NCBI RefSeq assembly: GCF_027943255.1
Contig: NC_072895.1
Location: 79,300,001-79,364,000, forward strand
DNA: 64,000 nt
Direction of reading: 5' to 3'
DNA from: Anastrepha obliqua
Taxonomy: Eukaryota; Arthropoda; Insecta; Diptera; Tephritidae
Within the stretch, counting starts at the first letter, position 1. Each line of letters opens with the position of its first letter. Under the pieces are notes generated by a model. It was not told where the DNA came from, did no database searches, and was given only the letters and a program-made list of their open reading frames with translations. Position numbers and translations under genes: made by a program. Positions 12,355-23,437 of this stretch are shown here, in pieces.

Positions 12355-13615
12355 TAATAAGTACAGGAACGAATGCACTGTTTTCCCTGGCTTTCAAACG
12401 AAAAAAAGTAAAAACAACTACATATTTCATCTATCTTCGGCGTAAGTCCGGATTGTCTAAGGTTTTTGGTGGGGTTAACAGAGAAATTAGCTTGGCGTCT
12501 ACGGCCCCTACAAATTTATTTCCGTTTCGCCAATTTTGACCGCTTTGTTTAGAAATTCGCACATATACATACATATATGCCTACATACATATATTCGAGC
12601 AGCCACCTACATACTTGTGTCACGAATATTCATTCGATGGCAAATTCTGCACGCCGGAGTGGGAAATCGATTATAAACAAAGGCCAACACAAGAGAATAT
12701 TTCCCTTGTGAGGGGTAGAAGCATTTTGAAACGGAAGTCACATATCTACTGCCGTGCTGTTGAATAAGCCTGAGAGAGAAGAATATACACCGACAGAATA
12801 CAAAAACAAAAAAAAAACAAATAATGCGTGCAATGTGACAAACAAAACATAACTCCCTCTCCAGTCTGCTACGAAAACTGTTCAAAAGCAAGATACAGTA
12901 AAATCACAAAAACAATGGAGCATAAAATACCAGATGACTAAGCAGGAATAATCGTGATTAAGAACTGATTTTACAGCTTATGCAGTCTCTTAAGCGGTGT
13001 TTGACGCGGAGGCATGACCGTACAATTGTGCAAGCAGGACTTTCATAACGCAGTAGCAGCGACGGCGGGGAATCAAATGACTAAACCCTATGCTACACAT
13101 GAAGGTGTTTGTCTTAGCGCAACTGAAATAATTGTTACAATTACGTAGGCACACACACTTGTGCATTTATCTAGTACATTACTTGGATGAAGGGATTATA
13201 ACGCCAAGTCGTCATTTCGCCTTCAAAAACTCTGTCAAATTGCAATTTATGAGCGTAACTTTGAGTAACTTCTTTAAATTTCAATCCAATAATAGTGGTT
13301 ACTCGTATGTACTTTATGTATTATAGAAGCCATCAAAGGTTACCTAAATTAAATGGGAACATTTTTTGTTTTTATACACCAGATATTTATTTAATTTGAA
13401 CATGAGATCAAACATTTTGAAAGGAATTAATGTTTAATTAATATCTCAAATACAAAACTCAGTTTAGTTCCGTTAATCTTCTACTTAAGGTCAAAGAGCG
13501 TGAAATACATTCTGAGCTAATGAAAAACAAATAATAGTAACAGAGAACAATATTATCTACTTCAATAAACAAAAAAGTTAACTTTAAAACCAAAACGCTT
13601 TCATTATCCGTCAAG
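12355..13615. other. Gene-free stretch
   Basis: No recognisable coding motif or repeat. Short open frames at 12607-12891 (minus) and 13132-13326 (plus) have no supporting signal. Confidence 0.4.
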
Positions 13616-13617
13616 TA

Positions 13618-14308
13618 AAGGGTGGTCAGGATGGTGGCCTTAAAAACCGCACTAACAGCGCCTTCTCCAAACTGGATAAAAAGGCAAAGCGAATGGGTCT
13701 GGTGGTGAACGAGGGCAAAGCGAAGTACTTCTAGTCATCAAACAAACAGTCGGCGCACTCGCGTATCGGCACCCAAGGGATTGGCTTCACTTGATGTGCC
13801 CAACTGGCGCCGGTTAGCACGAGAAAGAAAAGCTTTGTTAAACTCGGCCAAAATCGCGTAAGCGGTTATGGTGCCAATTAAGAAGAAGAAGAAGAAGAAA
13901 GGGTGGTCAGGTTGGTGGTACTTTTTCCAATAAGGTTTTTTTGACCGATCACGCGTGACTACTATCAAACTAAATACATAATTTTTTTAGTATTCATCGG
14001 CATTTCATCATGAAAAGACTTACGCCTCAACAACGTTTACAAATCGTACAATTGCATTAAGAAAACCGATGCCATGTGAAAAGGGTTTACCGCTCGCTCA
14101 GGCCAACTTTGGTGTGCATAACCTTCCTACCGAAAGCCCTATTCGGCAAACCATCGACAAAATTTAAATAATAATTTTAAATTATTGGATGATACTCGAC
14201 CGATTAGACCACTTACAGCTCGTAGTGAAAAGAATATTGTGGCCGAAGACCCAGAAGAATACATTCGGTTCCAATCTCAACAACTTGGCCTATTTTAAGC
14301 ACTTCTCG
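13618..14308 (+). mobile_element. DD41D relic, family D, split by an RTE insertion
   Basis: Starts after TA (13616-13617) with AAGGGTGGTCAGGATGGTGG, which recurs at 13899-13918 after the inserted RTE piece. From about 14010 the plus strand reads MKRLTPQQRLQIVQLH, then stops, VYRSLRPT and SENIV-like remains, which are the N-terminal DNA-binding part of a DD41D transposase. The catalytic half and the 3' end are missing; the RTE pseudogene on the minus strand begins where they should be. Confidence 0.7.
13638..13898 (+). pseudogene. RTE LINE 3' fragment with (GAA)n tail
   Basis: Reads AFSKLDKKAKRMGLVVNEGKAKYF and SNKQSAHSRIGT, then jumps to the last codons of the ORF (LAPVSTRKKSFVKLGQNR in another frame) and ends GTGCCAATTAAGAAGAAGAAG. 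It sits between two near-identical 20-base copies of its target (13618-13637 and 13899-13918), so it is a true retrotransposed, internally shortened copy. Confidence 0.82.
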
Positions 14309-15718
14309 TTTCTTCTTAATTGGCGCGAAAACCGCTTACCCGATTTTGGCCAAGTTTAACAAAGCGCGCCAGTCGTTTCCTTCTCGTGCTAACCGGCGCC
14401 AATTGGACACACCAAGTGAAGCCAAGTCCTTCTCCACACGATCTTTCCAATGCAGAGGAGGCCTTCCTCTTCCTCTGCTACCACCAGCTGGTACCGCATC
14501 AAATACTTTCAGTGCCGGATCGTTCTTATCCATTCGGACCACATGACCCAGCCAACGAAGCCGCTGGATCTTTATTCGCTACGCTATGTCTATGACGTCG
14601 TAAAGCTCATACAACTCATCGTTCCATCGCCTGCGATATTCGCCGTTGCCTACTTGCAAAGCTCCAAAAATCTTACGCAGAATCTTTCTCTCAAACACAC
14701 CTAGCGTCGCTTCATCGGATGTTGTCATCGTCCACGCTTCTGCGCCATACGTTAGGACGGGCATGATGAGAGTCTTGTAGAGTTTTAGTTTGGTTACTAC
14801 TCAATTGCCTACTTAGTCCAAAGTAGCACTTGTGGGCAAGAGAAATTCTACGTTGGATTTCAAGGCTGACATTGTTATCGGTGTTAATGCTGGTTCCTAA
14901 ATACACGAAGTCTTTTACAACCTCGAAATTATAACTGTCTACAGTGACGTGGGTGCCGATACGCGACTGCCTCGACTGTTTGTTTGAAGACAGGAGGTAC
15001 TTCGTTTTGTCCTCCTTCACCACCAGATCCATTCGCTTTGCGTCTTTATCCAGTTTGGAGAAGGCAGAACAAACAGCGCGGTTGTTAAGGCCGATGATGT
15101 CAATATCATCGGCATACGCCATGGTAGACTTTCCAGGTTTAAAACCACACTGATATGGTCCAATCAGTTGGTTGATGGTGGGCTTCAGCCTTTCACACAA
15201 TAGGCTCGCTAGTACCTTATAGGCCATATTTAGAAGACTAATCCCGCGGTAATTGGCACAGATTGCAGGATCTCCCTTCTTATGGATTGGGCAGAGCACA
15301 TTTAAATTCCAATCTGCAGGCATTCTTTCATCCGACCACATTTTGCATAGAATCTGATGCATGCACCTCCAGCTCCTCGGCGCCATGTTTGAATTAGCCG
15401 GCAGTCCGTCGGCCCCCGCGGCATTTTTGTTCTTTAGCCGCGTTATCGCTATTCTCACCTCGTCATGGTCGGATAGCGGAGCGACAATTCCGTCGTCAAC
15501 GATTGGGGCAGCTGTCACTATCGAGAAGTGTTCCCTCCATAATTTAAGAATGCTCTGGATGTCGGTCACCAGATCTCCGTCTTTGTTCTTACAGGAAAAC
15601 GCACCGATCTTGAAGCCTTCTGTAAGCCCTCGAACTTTCTGGTAGAATTTTCGGGTGGTGTTCCTATTGGCCAGCATCTCAAGCTCCTCACACTCACGTA
15701 TTTTGGCCTCTCGTTTAA
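14309..15718 (-). pseudogene. RTE-type LINE reverse transcriptase pseudogene, 5' truncated
   Basis: The best-preserved copy of the family in the window. On the minus strand, from about 15715: KREAKIRECEELEMLANRN, FSCKNKDGDLVTDIQSILKLWREHFS, LNVLCPIHKKGDP, CANYRGISLLNMAYKVL and GPYQCGFKPGKST. The frame then jumps straight to MAYADDIDIIGLN, so about 100 residues with the first catalytic Asp have been deleted. KTKYLLSS and DFVYLGTSI follow. A frameshift near 14765 moves on to VLTYGAEAW, ERKILRKIFGALQVGNGEYRRRWNDELYELYD, a stop, then HVVRMDKNDPALKVFD and GRGRPPLHWKDRVEKDLASL. The 3' end reads CGCCAATTAAGAAGAAA, the family's GAA-type tail. The motif wording fits the RTE clade; I am less sure of the exact family. 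Confidence 0.85.
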
Positions 15719-16196
15719 AAAAATTGGCGTTTTATCTTCTAAAATTTAGTTTTGCTGAAGGAAAAAATGGAAAGAAAACGGAAAGATGCGAAAGTTTTTT
15801 GGCCGAATAAACTATCAGTAAAGTATTAGATCAGAATGTTGAGATTTGTGAAACATATTTATGTCCAAAGTGGATAAATGTATGTGAAGCAGAAGAAAAG
15901 AGAAATGTGTATTGAGCACTACACAACGCACGCCTTTCCTTTTAAAGAGTTCGCAACCCTCAGCGAAGAAGTAGCACAGAAGAAGTTGTCAGCCAATTTA
16001 GCGCCAGTACAAAAGTAACTTTTTTGGCCTCGCTCCAATACTTAGCAGCGGCCCAAAGCAGTAGAAATAGAATCGGGAATCAGCTGCAGATTGGCCACCT
16101 AATTTTCTAGAGCTTACAAAAATTGTAACGAAAATGACCGAAAGAATTATTTAACTAAAATTATTATTTTTTATTGCACCTTTTTTTAGTACTAAA
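15719..16196. other. Short gene-free stretch
   Basis: No coding motif, repeat or regulatory element that I can support. Confidence 0.4.
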
Positions 16197-16198
16197 TA

Positions 16199-17511
16199 CA
16201 GGGTGGCTGATGAATTTTGCTACATTAAGAAACTCAAATAACTTTTTTTTAGTGTATGGAATTCATTTATTTTTTTTTTTCAAGTTGAAGGTCATTAAAT
16301 TTTATTAAATGTAGCTTAACTAGTTTTAAAAATAATTGAATTTAAATGCCCCCCATGCTCGTTGACACAAGTGCGGCATCTTAGTAAAAAGTTGTTCATT
16401 GCTGCTTTGAGAGTTGCGACAGGAATAGCCGCAATTGTTGCCCGAATGGATTGTTTTAGTTCATCCAAATTTGTTGGCTTTGTTTTATAAACTTCTTGTT
16501 TACATAAACCCCACAAGAAAAAGTCAAGTGCAGTAAGGTCAGGCGACCTGGGGGGCCAACGAAATTCGGAGTTTCTTGAAATCAGTTTATTGGGAAATTT
16601 TCGTCGCAACTCTGTCATAACAGTCTGGGCTATGTGAGACGTTGCCCCATCTTGTTGAAATCACACAGAGTTGAAAGGAATTCTCTTTCGGCGTAGTTCT
16701 GGATAGAAAAATTCTTTCAGCATTTTCAAATAACGGTCTCCAGTAACCGTAACGGTGTGACCATTTTCTTCAAAAAAATAAGGCCCGACAATACAGCGTG
16801 AAGAAACCGCACACCACACTGTCACGCGAAGAGGATGCAATTCCGTCTCGTGGAATATCTGTGGGTTAGAAGTACTCCATATTCGACAATTTTGTTTGTT
16901 CACATTGCCGTTTAAATCGAAATGGGCCTCATCAGACATGAAAAGGCAGTTTAACATGTTTTGGTCTTCTTCCACCATTTGCAGGATCTTCTGGCAAAAT
17001 TCCAAGCGAATCGACAAGTCTGCTGCATTCAGTTTGTTAACCATTTGAATTTTGTAGGGAAATAGGTCTAAATCTTTGTGCATTATTGTTTGCAAAGACT
17101 GTCGGCTGACACCAAGTTGAGCAGATAGGCTTCTTGTTGAAACCCTTGGATTGCTTTGTATAGCTGCAGCTACAGCAGCGATCGTTTCCTCCGTCCGAAC
17201 TGGTGGGTTTCGATGATAAGGCCTTCTTGCGACTGTTCCTTGCTCAGCAAAATTATTCACCAGTCTCATTATGGTCCATCTGCTCGGGGGATCGCCGCCA
17301 AGCGTCCGCCTGTACTCTCTCTGTACCAAAACTACGGACTCCAGTGCGTCATAGCGGCGGACTATCCAAATTCTTGTTTGCGTATCCCAGTTATCCATTT
17401 TAATAAATTTTAAAGATCAATCTGCAAATTAAAACAAAAATGGAACAGATAACTTAAAAAGAAAAAAAGTTATTCAATTTTTTTTGGTAGCGGCTTTCAT
17501 CAGCCACCCTG
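16199..17511 (-). mobile_element. DD41D element, family C (1313 bp, near full length)
   Basis: Both ends begin CAGGGTGGCTGATGAA; the match continues imperfectly through GCTAC. Both are flanked by TA (16197-16198, 17512-17513). The length is that of a complete element and the interior is one transposase frame with a single internal stop. Confidence 0.93.
16316..17398 (-). pseudogene. DD41D transposase, full length but for one nonsense codon
   Basis: A 360-residue frame on the minus strand, broken only by TGA at 16661-16663 where relatives have TGG in (V/L)WFQQDGA. Residues 1-60 form the DUF4817-like helix-turn-helix (RIWIVRRYDALESVVLVQREYR). Residues 95-125 (LGVSRQSLQTIMHKDL) are a second helix-turn-helix. 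The first catalytic Asp is residue 156 (FMSDEAHF), the second 250 (FQQDGATSH) and the third 292 (TALDFFLWG), with 41 residues between the last two. The tail CVNEHGGHLNSIIFKTS is the usual end. No frameshift occurs. With the stop, only an inactive 245-residue N-terminal product would be made. Confidence 0.92.
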
Positions 17512-17513
17512 TA

Positions 17514-18752
17514 TAACTCTTTTACTAAGAAAAACAAAGAAAAATTATTACTAAGACATTTATGTATCATACTTACGCGATGCCAGTACTAACTTGCAAG
17601 GTTTACAAGTAACTCTGTTAGTCGTTTTTGACCTAAACATACATTTTTTAGCATTGGTTTCTAATGAAAAGTAGAAATTCCTTCAGTTTTTTGCACTGCT
17701 ACGACACACTTTGTGGGAGAAAAATTGAAAATGCCATCACATTCTCCCTTTTTCATTGTGATATCTACTCTTTTTGTAGTGTAGCAATGGCATTCTTTTT
17801 CAATACGGAGACTTGGCAGCTATAGCGACTGCTCTCAATTTTTCACTTTTGAACTTTAAAGAGCAAAACAATAATTTCGCGTTTTTGTATGTATGTAATT
17901 ACTTTGGACATTTTTTCGTTAAGAACTATTGCTAAAACAGCGAAAGTGCACAAACACACCTATTAATTTAATATTTAAATAGTTTTTTTTTTCATTAAAA
18001 TAATTTATAGCTGTCCTTTTATCCGCCTTTATTTGAACCGGTGCTCAGTGTGCTGACATTTTGAATAATTCAAAATCACAGTCGCTGAAAAGTTTTGGCG
18101 CGAAATTGTTGCTGACGATAAACTTTAGCGCACACCACTCGCACCCACAATCGATTCATTGACACCGCCACAAGTAACACCGCGCCAATCGAGAAGCAAA
18201 AGAGGTTGTGGTACGTTGACTGTGGCATGCAACTAAAGGCATTTTCGAACGTTTGCACTCTTTTGTGACTTCCACCGGCGGCTGTCAAAGTGCGGTGCGT
18301 CGAGAATTGAAAAGTCGCACGCCCTGAATTTCAATCATGCGAAAGATGAAAAATCGAGCCGGCATGGAAACTGGAGAAGTAAACAGGTACATAGGTATAT
18401 ATACTTACATATAGGTACATACGTAAATGTGAATGTAGCTGTGCCATTTCGGTGCGCATACGTATAAAACCTTTTGCTTTTTCTGATCAAACTTTTCATC
18501 GTCAATTTTAATCGACTTTCAAGCGATTTCCGCTGGTATGACAGCAAACTTAAGCCTAAATTGAAAAGCTTTTTTTCAAAACTACTCATCGCTGAAGGGA
18601 GGGCCTAACACCTGAATACAGAATTAGTCCAGAGGTCCTTCAAAAGATTAAAGAAAATTATTTAAAAAGGGGAAAAATATAGTAAAATGTTTAGATATTT
18701 GGTGAAACAAAAGAGATTCCTAGAGAATTGAAGGGTAGACAAGAGATAATTA
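17514..18752. other. Gene-free stretch
   Basis: No recognisable coding motif. Open frames at 18076-18288 and 18335-18589 on the minus strand lack any supporting domain or splice context. Confidence 0.4.
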
Positions 18753-18899
18753 TATAATTGGCACTTACGCACCTTTCGGGTGTTTGACCGAGTTACTCCT
18801 CCTTTTTGTGATGTGCGTCTTGATGTTTTTCAACCAATCAAGGGACGTAAAATTTAAAGCCGACTCCGAATGGCTGATGGTTTTTATAAGGAAGTTTTT
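18753..18899 (-). repeat. SINE 3' body, inverted (subfamily 2)
   Basis: Read on the minus strand it gives CCATTCGGAGTCGGCTTTAA, ACGTCCCTTGATTGG, ACATCAAGACGCACATCACA, AAAAGGAGGAG and GGTCAAACACCCG. CGTCCCTTGATTGG replaces GTAGGTCCCTCCATTTG and is shared with the copy at 24785-25045, marking a subfamily. The head is missing. Confidence 0.8.
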
Positions 18900-19135
18900 C
18901 ATGAAACACCAAAATTAAGAAAAAGTTGTTTCTAATAGCGGTCGCCCCTCGGTAGGCAATGGCAAACCTCCATGATAAAACTCCTCATAAAAATATCTAA
19001 CGTTCGGAGTCGGCTTGAAACTGTAGGTCCCTCCATTTGTGGACAACATCAAGACGCTCGCCACAAATAGGAGGAGGAGCTCGACCAAACACCCAAAAAG
19101 TATATACGCGCCATTTATATATATATATATAACTA
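18900..19135 (+). repeat. SINE body (subfamily 1), head-to-head with the previous copy
   Basis: Begins ATGAAACACCAAAATTAAG just downstream of the B-box position of the full SINE and runs through GCGGTCGCCCCTCGG, GTCGGCTTGAAACTGTAGG, CCTCCATTTGTGG and GGAGGAGGAGCTCG to a (TA)n tail. The tRNA-like head with its promoter is absent. The junction with the inverted copy is the palindrome TTTCATGAAA at 18897-18906. Confidence 0.85.
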
Positions 19136-19138
19136 CAC

Positions 19139-19555
19139 CTCTTCTTCTTGATTGACTTAAGCCATTTTGGCCGAGTTTAACAAAGTGCACCTATCATTTC
19201 TTTCTCATTCTAATCATCGCCAGTTGTGCACACCAAGAGTAGCAAGTAGATTTTATAATAAATGGCCCAATCTTGTTCAGCATCAGGTTGAAATAGTCGC
19301 ATTACAGAGAGTTCCCCTGTATGAAACCTCATTTGGTATCAAATGACTCGGAGAGGTCTCTCACAATTTTTTTTTTTTTTTTGTCGGGATACCAAATACA
19401 GACATCGCGTCATATAGGCAACTACTTTTCGTACTGCGGCTTTAAAAGTTACGAAAAGAAGGTGTGTGTCATTTATCAATGCATGGGTATTTTCCAAGAC
19501 CTGTCGAACTGTGAATATCTGATCAATTGTGGATTTGTAATAACGCCTATTCATG
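19139..19555 (-). pseudogene. RTE LINE fragment with internal deletions
   Basis: The minus strand carries STIDQIFTVRQVLENTHALI and DTHLLFVTFKAA (the strand with the first RT catalytic residue), then degraded pieces that pair with EPFDTKRGFRQGD in other copies. It ends through a short 3' segment to a TTCTTCTTG tail at 19144-19155. Most of the RT and the whole YADD region are missing. It is the same family as 14309-15718. Confidence 0.7.
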
Positions 19556-19989
19556 TATAAAAAAATTTGCGTGTATGATTGAGGGTTGAAATGTTCGGAA
19601 TTTTATACCTCAAGCAGCACCAAAAATCACTTTAGTTGATTTCGGTCATCCCAAGTGAAGATTCATTACATTCGTAACATATTAAAGATGATTTCATCAA
19701 CATAAAGAAATGGAATAGATGAAGAATTAACGTATTTTTAACAAAAGGGTGACACATAAGACTTGTCACTGTTAAGACTTTGTCTATTTCTTAAGTCCAA
19801 GAGGTCATAGTTGATAAGTCGCTGTTGAAACTACGGCACATCTATTTGACTAAAAATTTCTAATAAATAAAGCTGAATATCATAAGCAAACGCATGCATT
19901 TTTACAAAGCGTTTTTACAAGCACTACAAATTTATGGATAAGCAAAATAGCAGTGAACCGAGAATCGCACCTTAATGTATATCTGACCG
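19556..19989. other. Short gene-free stretch
   Basis: AT-rich with no recognised motif. Confidence 0.4.
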
Positions 19990-20570
19990 AGTCACTTGCT
20001 GACTAGATGAGAGAGGAGGGAAGCAATTTTTAATTGCCGAGTGCTGCCTGTTAGATAGTTCTTCATTAGCTTTATTGCGGACCAATCAAACCCAAAGTAA
20101 TTTTTTAATTTAGAGCATAGCAGTTTGTGATTAACTGAGCCAAAAGCTTCAAAATCGTCAATGGAACAATTACTACTTGATCTAAAACCAGACTGCAATG
20201 TGGATAGCAGACAAAATTGATTAATATTATTTTAAAAATATTTCTTCAGACCTTAAAGGCTCAAAAACCTCAGAGAGGTAGCGTAAGATACTTATTGGAC
20301 GAAAATCAAATTTATTTTTAGCAATCGGATAAATCTTGCAAGCATCAGAGAAGCAAGAAATAGCGATACTCTTGTTAATTATTGAGTAAGCATAGGCAGG
20401 ATGAGTGGTAAAGCTTTTTTTAGGAATCTGATGAGAATACCCTCCTAATCACTTTCAGTTGAACGTATTTTGTAGATATATCCTGCCACAGCAGACTCTT
20501 AGGCTTATTTGTTCATCAAACCAACTAACGGTTTGATTCTTGGGAGCTAAACTTTCAATTTGTAACTTCG
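19990..20570 (-). pseudogene. Non-LTR reverse transcriptase relic
   Basis: On the minus strand two blocks are legible. One reads KIYPIAKNKFDFRPISILRYLSEVFEPL (about 20335-20260). The other reads QSGFRSSSNCSIDDFEAFGSVNHKLLCSKLKNYFGF (20198-20090), the second and third conserved RT segments of CR1/jockey-type LINEs. Between them about 50 residues are missing. The catalytic YADD box is absent. A related family is seen at 37245-37740. This is a dead fragment. Confidence 0.65.
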
Positions 20571-21487
20571 GCTCGAAACAAATGTTCAAAAATAACAAAG
20601 TGAAAATTTAACAATTCGCTTTATAATGGGAAAAGGTAAAAAATAATTTTGACGAGAAAACCATCACATCATTGATATGTTGATATCTTTAGTTCTCCAA
20701 CGTCGCTAGCTAATTCGTAAAACTAAAATAAAAGTCAAAATAATAAACTAACTACTCAAAAAAACTCGATATATGTACTTGGGCTATTGCTAGAAAATTT
20801 TCGAGTAATGATCATCGAACAGGTGTCCGGGTGCTCGTTACTCATTTGCCCAGGCTTTCGTAAATATGCGAGCAAAATCGAGAGCTCTATCTGAAACCAC
20901 CACCCACAATTTTTGAACAGCATTAAATTTCTTTATATGACTCTTACAGTATCTTACGAACTCCATAAGCATATATTCATAAAGTTTACGAAATACAACA
21001 ATACTACACGCGCCGACGCCCTACCAAATACCCCAATGGCATATTTTCTGAGCCGTTCCTTAAATTTAAATTAGCAGTTTAAATGTCAATTTATAAATTT
21101 ATATGCAAAGCAACACATCCCGTGAATATTAATCTAAGAAAATTCAGCTCGTATAAAGCTATACGACTTGGTCATGACAGCACTTGGAAAATTTCCTTTC
21201 AAACGTCATTTTGTTTTCCTCTTCGTTTGTTTAATTTTGTGAAACAATGACAATTTATATCAGTACTGCCATTACTGAGTTTGCTAGTTGAAATGTTCTT
21301 TTGCTAAACTTGGTAAGGTACTTAGGTAATGTTTGCTTTTAATTTTACAATTTGTTATTGGTAACTGAATAAAATAAAGAAATTAATATGCGAAAAATGT
21401 TCCGTGGTAAACTTGAAAGACGCCAAACAAAGCTTCCTCAGCCAGGAAATTAATATAAAAGCTATGAAATTAATATAAAAATATATT
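20571..21487. other. Gene-free AT-rich stretch
   Basis: Contains a short direct repeat GAAATTAATATAAAA near 21447-21480. Nothing else recognised. Confidence 0.4.
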
Positions 21488-21764
21488 TACTCTGACATAT
21501 GGCGTTTTGCGTCAGTCATATTTGCCACTTGTGTACTCGTACAGCTGCAGTATGCCAACAGTCGAGCAATGGAGCGCTGTACTCCGCAAGAGCGTTTAAA
21601 TATTATGTAGATTTTTTAACGTTAGTGCAGCGTGAATATCTAATCGTGCTGAGCCAACTCATTCCGGTGCTTAACTGCACAACTCGAACAGGTTAGATCC
21701 CCACGAAACTTTGCAGTTCGCGGTCGCCACCGGATCGGTCGTTCGGCCGAGAATATCGCCGCTG

Positions 21765-23437
21765 CACAGTGGTTCCGCCATAGGACATTGGATGAATATA
21801 GTCATGTTAAAATTATGCAACAATATTTAGCTAAATGTTAGTTCATTAGTCATAGTAACTTAGAGTACAAAAGAAATTTCAACTGCACAAACAATTCACT
21901 TATAATTGTGCCTCCAAAGTAAGAGAATTTGAAAAGTGATAGTTAGCGTGGTCTCCGCTCCGTACTTACGCAGTTCCGGGAAGTGTTATTTTTCTAAGCA
22001 TTACTGTGTTTATGACCTGTTGTACAATGGAAATTCAAGTTGAAGGTATGTACCACATGTTAAACGTTTTATTATCTTTTTTAATTATTATTTAATAGGT
22101 TTTCAGACCGTACGAAATACCTACTTTAAAATTTGCCGTTTATTTTTTTTTATAAGAAGTTTGTAAAGTTTTAACTAAGTTCGCACGAATCTGCACAAAT
22201 GAAACTTACATTAAAATATTCTTCCGTATGTCCTCTTTAAGGAAAAATAATTTCCAGCTGCGATGACCTGCGATTGCGCTTGATATAGGGTCTAATCTGT
22301 ACCTATGTGACTCAACTACGAGTAAATTTTATATTTGTGGTGCGACACCTAAAGAAATGAATGACTTAGAAAAGTGTAGAAACAAACAAGTAAACTCCAA
22401 TAGATTTGAATTTTGTTTATTACCCCTGCATTCTTGGATTAGATTTTTTGAATACTTTATTCATGTTTCTTATAGAATCGAATTTAAAAGGTGGCAAGCA
22501 CGTTCATCTGAGGAAAAAGCACTTTTAGCTAAGAGAAAGGAATTTGTCCAGAGGGAGTTTAGAGAACAATTAGGCTTGATAGTTGACAAACCGCGAAGTG
22601 GAGGAAGTGGCACCTCTAATGATGGAAATACAGCACGAAAATGTTTCCTTTATTCAACCATATCATCCGAAATCACAGGAATAGACAAACACGTTATAGA
22701 CAGATGTAGTTATCTCCTACAATGTCTTTCATCTGGTTTTAAAATTAATTCGAATAAATTGGAAATATACGCACTAGACACTGCTAAAATTCTAGTTAGT
22801 AAATATTCATGGTATAATTTACCTGTATCAGTTCATAAAATGCTCGTTCATGGGTCGGAGGTGATCGATCATTGTTTATTATCAATTGGAGAATTATCAG
22901 AGGAGGCAGCTGAATCATGTAATAAATTAGTGAAACAATTCAGATGTGACAATACCAGAAAGCACTCAAGAACTGTAACTAACACGGATCTTTTGCACAG
23001 GCTTCTTCTTAATTCCGATCCATTTATATCTAGTCTACGAAAATTACCATGAAAAAAGAAATCTATGATGTCAAGAGAAGTGTTAACTGGCATCCAAGTA
23101 TACTTTATGCTCTTCCTTTCGGAATTTAATGTTTTTTTTCTATTACTGTTTATAATTTAAGATTTATGCAAAACTTAAAACGAAACAAAAAAATTGTTTA
23201 TAAAAAATGTGTGTACCTAATTTTCCTTTAACTTTTTATATTAATTATATATTACTTTATTATATATTATTACTATTATATCTTATATATATTCCTATTA
23301 TATATATATCACTTTAAATATGTCTTAATGTTTTTTTAACAAATAAAAACATTTCTCAACTTAAAAACGTACTAAAAAGTCATTTATCACGCCAAAAGTT
23401 CTTATGACCGCTCTTCCTACGCGGCGGGACCACTGTG
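21765..23437 (+). mobile_element. Transib (RAG1-like) element, 1673 bp, internally truncated
   Basis: The ends are CACAGTGGTTCCGCC on the left and, inverted, CACAGTGGTCCCGCC on the right. The first seven bases equal the CACAGTG heptamer of V(D)J recombination signals and of Transib termini. CGCTG stands directly outside both ends (21760-21764 and 23438-23442), a 5-bp GC-rich target duplication as expected for Transib. Complete Transibs are roughly 3 kb with a transposase of around 700 residues; this copy keeps only the C-terminal third. It is inserted inside an older DD41D transposase. Confidence 0.9.
22476..23052 (+). pseudogene. Transib transposase C-terminal catalytic region (RAG1-core-like)
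   Basis: The frame is open from 22357 to 23052. A good acceptor (TTTCTTATAG, ending 22475) suggests the true exon begins at 22476 with IEFKRWQARSSEEK and that the upstream part is intron. GLIVDKPRSGGSGTSNDGNT is a Transib hallmark. VSVHKMLVHG follows, then LSIGELSEEAAESCNK, which lines up with the RAG1 segment carrying the third catalytic residue, Glu962; the matching Glu codon is at 22900-22902. The end (TNTDLLHRLLLNSDPFISSLRK) matches the family's usual C-terminus. The parts bearing the first two catalytic Asp residues are missing from the element, so it cannot be active, yet these roughly 190 codons are free of stops. Family known: cut-and-paste transposase ancestral to RAG1. Function here: none expected. 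Confidence 0.85.
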
